NCBI RefSeq assembly: GCF_020520425.1
Contig: NC_079491.1
Coordinates: 1,550,001-1,614,000, forward strand
Reading direction: 5' to 3'
DNA from: Spinacia oleracea
Taxonomy: Eukaryota; Streptophyta; Magnoliopsida; Caryophyllales; Amaranthaceae
Length of the DNA: 64,000 nt
The notes below the pieces were generated by a model. That model searched no databases. It was not told the DNA's origin and worked only from the letters and a program-made list of their open reading frames with translations. Numbering within the stretch: position 1 is the first letter of the stretch; each line of letters opens with the position of its first letter. Position numbers and translations under genes: made by a program. Positions 56,329-64,000 of this stretch are shown piece after piece.

Positions 56329-58827
56329 TCTAATATATATATATAAAGGGGAGTTTTTTGGAGAGATTTCGGAGCGTTCACGTAGGATTTCCACATTATC
56401 GCATATAATTAAATTATTAATTAATTAAATAAATAATATTAGATAAATATATTAGAGTCTTGACATAATTGACTACTTAATATGATAAACATAGATTCCA
56501 CAAACTTATTCTACCCTTTTGTATATGTATATACATATAAACTTCACGAAACAAAATAGAATAATTCCGGTGTGATAGGTAGTCTTCGAATTTTTTATAT
56601 TACTCTAATATGTCGTTGTTGTTAGCATGTACGGAGTACTATAATTTGCTTGCGTTTCTTATCGGATAAAAATATGGTGTATAGCTTAAAGCATCATAAC
56701 CTTTCGTAATTGAGTAACTCACCAACATTAATTCCGGAATAAGTGCTTAACTTTAGAATTTTTATATTTATTTCCAATATGTTTCCATCACTTATCAAAC
56801 AAATTTGTTTATTAAATGTTTACTTGCGGGAGTTTTGTAATCTAACAGGTGGGATGAGGATCGAGATCGAATTGGTTGTTGGAAATTTGTACGGAGTACT
56901 TCTTAACGATTCAAGTGGAGTATTTATGTTTTTTGCACGCCTTTATCTTAGCTTGGGGATCAAAACTGGAGTGGCAACAGTTGACTATCTGTTAAATTGA
57001 GATTTCAGATTGATAACACATTGTAACCTTAATTATATGTAGGGTTGTTAAATTGAGCCATTGGCTTGGGTTCAGATCGATTATGGACAGGTCAGTTCAT
57101 GTTGAGAATGGTTAATGTCGGGCCATTATTTATGTTCATATCACTTTTTAATTCGGGTCAAATCTGATCATTTTTCATTTTAGGTTCGAGTCAGTTTTAA
57201 TTCGATCGGGCAATTTCAATTCAGGTCTATTATGGAATCGATTTGTATTTGTTCGATTTTAAAACGATTTTGTGCCAGTAGGTTGTCTTATATCCGGCAC
57301 AACAAACCACAATATAGGTGTGAAAATTACACCAACCTCGCAAGATCGCCCTGCATCAAGAATTTTGAAAGTTAGATGTTATTAAAAAAAATTAGTGGTG
57401 ATTGTAATTTCAATTACCTTAATAATAACGATTACATTCCCTTTTTATTCTCTTTTAATATTCAACCCCCACCAACAAACACAGTCAGCAACGAAATCCA
57501 ACTAGACAAACTCTAATCTCTCAAGAAATCGAAGACCATCTAAATGCAAATTAAGTACTAACCTATTCTCAATTCTTTAGAGTTTGAAAGATATGATAAT
57601 ATGATTAACATATGAAAATATTCAATTGTCCAATCGAACTCATCATCCTAATTTAAGTATTAAGTAAATCTTTAGTGTCATTTTGATGAATATTAAGATT
57701 ACTTTGTATGATCAGCTACGACCTTTTATTAGGCCGCAATACTAAAAAAAAGATGATAACGAAGAAAAGGATAGTAGATTTCAACGTAAATTTATCTGTG
57801 TATATTACCCATAATGATAAGATAAATATTTAAAAAGATGATAACGAACAAAAGGATAGTAGATTTCAACGTAAATTTATCCTACTTTTACTTTTCCCAT
57901 ATTAAGATAAATATTTAAAAAGATGATAACGAACAAAAGGATAGTAGATTTCAACGTAAATTTATCCTACTTTTATTTTTCCCATATTTTGTACATATCA
58001 TTTTCATTATGCGATAAGGATTAAGGGCCATGGTTTTAATTGCTACAAAATAACATGGAATGATGGAAAATATCAATACGTACACAAAAAGATCATTGAG
58101 ATTGTTATACTCCGTACCAAATAGTCAAACACTATTCTAATTTATTTTATTCTTTTTTGCAAATTTTTACTGAAATATATAGTAGAGTTTTATTTTATTA
58201 AACCTTTGATATTTGGATTAATTTATATTATAACAGAATTCTACTTGCATTGTTTAATATTCTATATTTTCATGTTTTATACTCTATAATATATTACCCA
58301 TAGTGATAAGATAAATATTTAAAAAGATGATAACAAAGAAAAGGATAGTAGATTTCAACATAAATTTATCCTACTTTTACTTTTCCCATATTTTTTTTGA
58401 CGTTATATTGAAGGAAACTGAATGCAAAGTAAATGGCGTTTATAGGGTAAATTTAATACATCATACAAAAATGAAGCAATCTCTAAGGAATTGACTAAAC
58501 AAAATATGGGGCGAAAAAAATAAGGACAAAGTGAGTCTATACTTATACAAAGTATATGTAATAATTTTGTAGAGAACACATGAATAACTAACTCGAGTTT
58601 TACCATTATTGAACTAACCATTTCATAACTCAATTTTCCTATAAATGTCTTATTCATAAACATTTTAAATATTAAGAACACATTTATACTCCAACTTGAA
58701 ATGGGACATATTTTAACTTACTATTGTACGTATACTTTATAAAAACAACTATTTGTATACGATGATATAATAAGACAAATATGTACGAAAATTGACAAAC
58801 CGTGCATCGCACGGGCTTCAATACTAG
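56329..58827 (+). mobile_element. Non-autonomous Helitron, 2.5 kb
   Basis: The left end is TCTAATATATATATATAAAG, preceded by A at 56328. The right end is CTAG (58824-58827), followed by T, so the insertion lies between A and T as Helitrons require. A GC hairpin CCGTGC-ATC-GCACGG (58800-58814) lies 9 bases before CTAG. There are no terminal inverted repeats and no Rep/helicase coding, so it is non-autonomous. It contains four copies of an 80-85 bp repeat and a GGTTCGGGTC-rich insertion (about 57040-57260). Open frames inside are short and unrecognised. Confidence 0.82.
57747..58395 (+). repeat. Four copies of an 80-85 bp repeat within the Helitron
   Basis: AAAAGGATAGTAGATTTCAA and GTAAATTTATCC with AAGATGATAACGAA recur from about 57750, 57835, 57917 and 58323. 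The first three are adjacent and the fourth lies 330 bp further on. Confidence 0.85.
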
Positions 58828-58985
58828 TTAGTACTAATTAGGACTTAAGATAGTAATTTGACTTAGGTCTAGGTCTAGGAGTGGGGGAAACATCCCATCA
58901 TTCTTACAAAGATGAAAATGTAGGGTAGTAACTTTTATCAATTCTATAGTACTTCGTCGGTTCCCTTTTATTTTCCCCAATTTAA

Positions 58986-59252
58986 CCCTACAAGAAATTG
59001 TGCTATTAACGACGGAAAATTCCGTTCCGAAAGGCCAATAACCGTTGATTAATGACGGGATTTTTGTCGCAAACCCGTCATAAAAGGGGGTCGTCGTTAA
59101 TGGAAAATCCCGTCGTTATCCCGTCGTAAAAGACATTTGCGACGGTTGTTTCCGTCTTTGTTTGATTATTAGCCCCGTCGCAAAAGCCTTTTGCGGCGAA
59201 TTTTTAACCCATCGTAATTAGATTGTCGTTAAAAATACAAATTCTTGTAATG
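58986..59252. mobile_element. CACTA-type miniature element, copy 2
   Basis: Same family as 44391-44658 (267 against 268 bp), with the same subterminal GACGGG/CCCGTC repeats. The ends have decayed (CCCTACAAGAAATTG at the left, ATTCTTGTAATG at the right) and no clear 3-bp duplication remains, so it is the older of the two. Confidence 0.85.
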
Positions 59253-60658
59253 TTATTTTATTAGAAGCTTTTAGATTGACACATACTTAGTATCTTAAGT
59301 TGGAATTTTTTTCCCAATTGTTTTTTTTTTTTTTTCCTAATAGGATTATTTTATCAACTCATATACCCAATTCTTAATAAAACGAAATTTGACTGTAAAG
59401 GCAAACAAAAAGGGACATAGGTAGTATATCCTTACTATTCCTACGAAAAAAACATTCAAGGATATGTTATTTTATTTTATTTGACATGAAGAAAAGGTTA
59501 TTTTTAACAATGCATGTTTCGAATTTTAAATAAACATACATGACAAATTTTAAAATAGTACGTACAAAGTAAAGGTAAGTGGCCTGAATAAAATTTCCTT
59601 AAATAATTGGCTTATAATATATCGATATTCTATAAACCGAAAGGTGTATTTATATACCACCTGTGCAGTCAATAAACCCTCTTCTCGATCACCAATCAAC
59701 ATAAAGTACATTGTTTATTTTGTGAAATCGATTGTTATTACTTCGTACAAGTATATGATTAGGAACAATATTTTTATATATATATATATATTTTTCATAC
59801 ATGTGTTATGGACAAATTTGTGCGCTTTACTACTATGATATTATCCAATAACTTATTGCTCTACTAATTTGTAATATATAGGAGGTCAAAGCCACAACGA
59901 ACTCAACTAATCTTGTTGATTAATTGAAATTGTAAGCTAATTATATTGTTTAAAAATAGCGATAGTAGCTACTACTTACTTTTTTCTAAGGGTTTGGTTA
60001 GTAGTGGATTTCAATCATTTCATTGTACTTAAAAAACAATAATGAATAATGATTACAAATAGAATGATTAATATCTTTGTTTGGTGCAATTTTCATTAAA
60101 CATAACTACGTAGTAATATACTAACACTAACCGTTCTTGATCGATTTAGAAAAATCAATAGAAAATTAAAAAATCAGTAGAAAATTAAGTAATATAATAT
60201 GAATTATACTCAAATTTTAGAGGAGGTTGAAACTAAAAACACACTTTTAAATTTTCAGCCCGATAAATCAGATCCCAAATCATACTAAAGATCCATCGCT
60301 AAATTTACCATTTTTTTTTTTTTGCAAAAGTGAAAATATTTTGGACCTTAGAGTCCTACATGGCTAAATGCATGCATGGTTCTAGGAATTCGAGATCCAA
60401 CCTTATATCCACTTTAATTATTGGAGTATATGAAATGGTATCCTAAATACATTTCGAAGCCAAAATTTATTGCAAGCCTGTCACAAGAATATAAAGGTCT
60501 ATGTCACAAAAAATAAAAATAAAGGTACAACCTCATTTAACTTGCTCATTTATATTGTCTAACTAGTTATTATAAAGTACATGCCAATGATCGACAAATT
60601 CTTAATTACAGGAGTGTAGAATTAATAAAAGAAACTTTTAATTTGCAATTGCTAAAAT
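59253..60658. other. Intergenic, AT-rich
   Basis: No gene seen. There is a TA microsatellite at about 59776-59790. At 60215-60300 a fragment (TTTTAGAGGAGGTTGAAACT) resembles the right part of the 60659-61190 element. Confidence 0.5.
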
Positions 60659-61190
60659 CAGTGGCGGATCTTGAACAGTTTTACGAGGGGGCCGGTAGAA
60701 AAATATTAAGCAAAATACTACTCCCTCCGTCTCTTTTTGTTTTTTACGTTTTCCTTTTTGGGTATTTCAAAATGTTTTTTACATTTCCTTTTATATTATC
60801 ACATAAATGATTTAATATTCTATCAAAATTTGTGTCCAATTATTATTTTAACCAATTAAATTCATTGAGTCATTTAATCTCTCACACTTTTCCATTATGA
60901 CATTAACCTTTTCTCATTTTCCCAATATCAGAATTTCGATAAGAGTGAAAACATTATAAATAAACGTAATTTTTCTCGTTTACATAAAAACTAAGAAGAA
61001 TCTCAATGCATATTAATTAGTCGTTAAAATGCGTGCAAAATACCAAACGTAAAAAACAAAAAGAGACGGAGGGAGTATATATTATACAACTACACACAAA
61101 TTTTAGGGGGGTCGTAACTAAAATTACACTATAAAATTTTCCGACCGGGGGGTCGGGCCCCACCCAATGCTAACTAAGATCAGCCATTGG
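60659..61190. mobile_element. Miniature element with CAGTGGCGGATC ends, host of a nested Stowaway
   Basis: The left end CAGTGGCGGATC and the right end GATCAGCCATTGG are inverse complements with two or three mismatches. The right arm contains GGGGGGTCG and GGGGGGTCGGGCC. A Stowaway-like MITE is inserted inside. No target duplication is clear for the outer element. Confidence 0.55.
60721..61075. mobile_element. Stowaway-like MITE, nested
   Basis: The left end CTCCCTCCGTCTCTTTTTGT and the right end ACAAAAAGAGACGGAGGGAG are perfect inverted repeats over 20 bases, with TA on both sides. Same family as 41202-41479 but better preserved, so probably younger. Confidence 0.9.
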
Positions 61191-62525
61191 TTACAATTAC
61201 TAATTCTAAAAATTGGTGTAAATAAGGCGAATAAAACAGAATAGTAGTATCTTAATGACATTTTTTTAGCCAAAAGGGTGACATAGTGATTATGTCAAAA
61301 GAAGCCTAGTCTTAATCCGAATTATCTGTAAAATGAGGGGAGAAGATAACAAAATTGTTATGGTTTTGACTAAATAGAAGGAAGACAACTGTAATGTGCC
61401 AATTTTGTGGATTAGATCAGTTGCTGATAAAGCCTAATCATTGCTAAAAAATATATTTGTACCACTTTTTGGATTTACTTAATTTTTTTTTTTTAGAATT
61501 AGGCACACCATGCTTGATTAATCCATTGAAATAAACATACTTTGAAGTTTGAACTACATATATCTCATGTTTTATTGTTAGGGAAATTACAATAATTTTC
61601 ATACTATCTTTGAGTTAGTTGTATAATAGGCCAAATGATGTATAAATAAATATTGAAAATAAATTATAATGCATCTAAAATAACTTAATTATAGAATGTT
61701 CGAATAATTAATACACCATGGCCTATTTATACATAAAATGATAGAATAATCGAATAATAGTTACACCTAGTACCATATGATCATAGAATAATATGATCTA
61801 ATAGTAGTTGGTTAGTGAACGAAAAAAATTATGGTTGACTCTCTTAGCCCTTCTAGGTTTTAAGGAAACACGTCGTGCATACTCAGCATTACTAATCTTA
61901 TACTTTTTTTTACAAAGGTAAAAGAAAAAGGAAAAAATACAAAACTTTCTTTACGAGAGGAATTACTAATTACTGTGATACTGATCTATACGAAATATCT
62001 CTACTTATATTTGTATAAATTATATTCAAAACAATTATAATTTGAAAATATACACTAAAATTAACGGAACACATCACACAATTAAATATTGACGTTAATA
62101 GTTGCCTATTGATAAATAAATATGGCCAAAATTAGTACTCCCTAGTCGACTAAAATATCCAAAGAGACCAAGAACAACAAAAATAAAATTGAATCAAAAT
62201 TAAATAATAAAAAAATTACACACTTATGTCCAAGACAAAGTGGGCCCCTCTCTACTTTTTGCCCTAAAACAAGAAAATAAAATAAAATGGCCCTTAATCA
62301 AAAACACCAAAATTACACTCCTCCCTCTAACAATTTTGGGAATTTATAATTTCCATGAAACCGTTGTAAACAAGGTACATAGAGAGGGTTTTCCAGAAAT
62401 AGGAAAACTTTTAAGGGGAAATTGCTGAATTTAATTTATTTTTTATTTTTCATATACAAATAATTTCAGTCTCAACAAATTTTGCTATTTTATGCTAACA
62501 GAACTTACCATTTCTGGGTCTGTTA
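61191..62525. other. Intergenic, possible promoter and leader of the right-end gene
   Basis: AT-rich, with no gene seen up to about 62230. From about 62230 the sequence becomes less AT-rich and could be a 5'UTR. Confidence 0.35.
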
Positions 62526-64000
62526 ATGCCTTCACCTACTAAGCTTCCCCTGCGTCAGGTACAACCATTTCTTCCATTTGACCTTGCGTTTTTTCTCTTC
62601 TGGGTTTTTATGTATTGCTCAGATTTTTATTAATGATTTCCTTGATTTTAGGATTGCAAAATTATTAGAATTAATGGGTATTTTGTATTGATATGATTTG
62701 GGTTTTTAAGAATGTTGAATATTTTGTTTTCTGGGGATTATTTAGGTTAGAATTCAATTGGGGTTTGTTGTTCTTTGTGTTTTTCATCTGGGATAATAAA
62801 AAAGATTGAAGCTTGATGATGTTTGTGTGCTATGAAAAGAGGTGATGCATCTGTTTGGTGTCAATTTTTTCACAATTATGCGATTTTTTTGTGTTGTATA
62901 GAGGTATTTTAGGAGTTTTTTTTTTCTGAAGGGAAATGCTCTTAAAATCATCTGAATTGTTATCCTAAGAGAGCTCTTTTTGGTGATCTCCGTTCTGGTT
63001 CTTCTTCATTTTCTTCCTATTGAAAAATGAAGGAAGAACGAGAGGCTACTCAACAGGAGTTTTGAATGAAACTGTACCTGTAGTTTGGAGCAGTTGTTTA
63101 TTTTCTGGGAAAGGGCTTGTCTTTAGAAAGTAAGCGAACCGTGTTGATTGTTACACAAACAAAGTAGAATGTGGAATTTGGTCTAAGTTGTACTCTGTAT
63201 AGGCATATATTGTATAAATGTTTGATCCTTGATGGATGAGTTGCTGGTTATAGGTTCCTAGAATATCATGTTTAGTGAAAATGCTGAATTATTTGACCAA
63301 CAATTTGTCTTATTGCCTTCTTTCTAAATCTTTTAATGGGAAAAATGTTATGTTAATATCTATCTAAGGCCTAAATTGCCTAATGTCATTGTACTGTGTT
63401 GATCTTGGTTGTTGAACCTTCATTATTTCTACACCTCTCGATGGGTATTTCAATTTGTAAAATATACTTAGTCTATACTATTCTGAATCGGGAACAATGT
63501 GCAGTTACAGAAGTGGATTGAGCTACTTCTGGGATTTGTATCAGTTCTGGTCTATTTGAAGTGTTTAAAGGGCATATGGAAATATTGGGTTGGGATGAAT
63601 TTTCCAAGTGGCATGGTTCACATCTCCATGAACAAGAAAATAAGAATTGTTCTTGGACTTCCGCTTGTGAATTCATACAGAAATATTTTAAGCTTTCTAT
63701 ACATAAAGGTGTAGAACATAATACTTGTGTAACTTTTTAGTGTAAGGTCATATACTTCTTCCAAAGCACTCGTTCTTATCTTTTCAACTTGTACCACACA
63801 CTAGCTCAAGAAATATAAGCAGGGCCTACAGGAAAAGTTGTCATATACAAGTGTTACTTGATTTCTTTGCAGACTGAAACCTGAACTTAATAGTTAAAAG
63901 AGATTTGGAGTTAGATTTTTTGTTGCTTTTTTTTTTTCTTCTTCTTTTCCTCTTTTCCTGCTTTTTTGGGTTTCTCATTCTTTTGGGCATGACAATTCCA
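62526..64000 (+). CDS. Possible 5' end of an unrecognised gene running off the window
   Basis: ATG at 62526 opens MPSPTKLPLRQ, ending at a CAG|GTACAA donor (exon 62526-62558). The following sequence is T-rich and intron-like. A later acceptor (GTGCAG, ending 63503) is followed in frame by LQKWIELLLGFVSVLVYLKC, a hydrophobic stretch that could be a membrane segment, open to a stop near 63714. Whether that second exon is real is unclear, and no family is recognised. It may instead be a non-coding leader exon. Confidence 0.3.

Noticed and set aside
56743-57000. 85-residue open frame inside the Helitron
   Set aside because: It has no recognised domain, and short open frames are expected by chance in 2.5 kb; it is not similar to Rep or helicase.

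Overview
This is a 64 kb piece of a plant nuclear genome. It is AT-rich, with small exons in long introns, and carries plant-specific gene families (RHON1-like, XBAT35-like, PLATZ). It also has dense plant transposon debris: Stowaway, Tourist, hAT, Mutator, CACTA, Helitron, LINE and Copia-type elements. The LTR type and the many 'tactccgta' remnants remind me of Caryophyllales (spinach, beet, quinoa), but the species is inferred, not shown.

Layout. 1-5110: the 5' part of a minus-strand Copia-type LTR element, with one complete LTR and a long leader in which I see no coding. 5111-7955: intergenic, with a possible host first exon cut by the LTR. 7956-14373 (+): S26/IMP-like mitochondrial protease homologue, 5 exons, 205 aa, with both expected catalytic residues replaced. 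15646-18549 (+): RHON1-like plastid RNA-binding protein, 2 exons, 405 aa. 20977-29531 (+): TFIID subunit TAF4, 14 exons, 927 aa, with a duplicated 5'UTR intron and a 3.3 kb intron holding a dead LINE. 31423-39333 (+): XBAT35-like ankyrin/RING E3 ligase, copy a, 9 exons, 474 aa. 39470-40070: relics of an eL6 intron and of an XBAT35-type RING exon. 41777-43204 (+): a single-exon, divergent PLATZ protein with about 12 tandem 14-residue repeats. 46267-50215 (+): XBAT35-like copy b, 9 exons, 407 aa. 51061-53933 (-): ribosomal protein eL6, 4 exons, 230 aa. 53934-62525: gene-free, with a LINE fragment, an hAT-type element, a 2.5 kb Helitron, a CACTA derivative and nested MITEs. 62526-end: possibly the first exon of a gene that leaves the window.

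The genes are ordinary nuclear genes, not an operon. Two relationships stand out. The S26 homologue next to a RHON1-like gene matches the Arabidopsis neighbours At1g06200/At1g06190 (from memory). The two XBAT35-like genes share exon structure and look like products of an old tandem duplication that also carried the downstream eL6 gene, because relics of both lie between them. The most unusual items are the repeat-bearing PLATZ gene with its triplicated upstream module, and a group of GC-rich, hAT-type miniature elements, three of which have perfect 8-bp target duplications. All exon coordinates were derived by eye from reading frames and GT/AG sites, and every listed CDS keeps frame across its joins.
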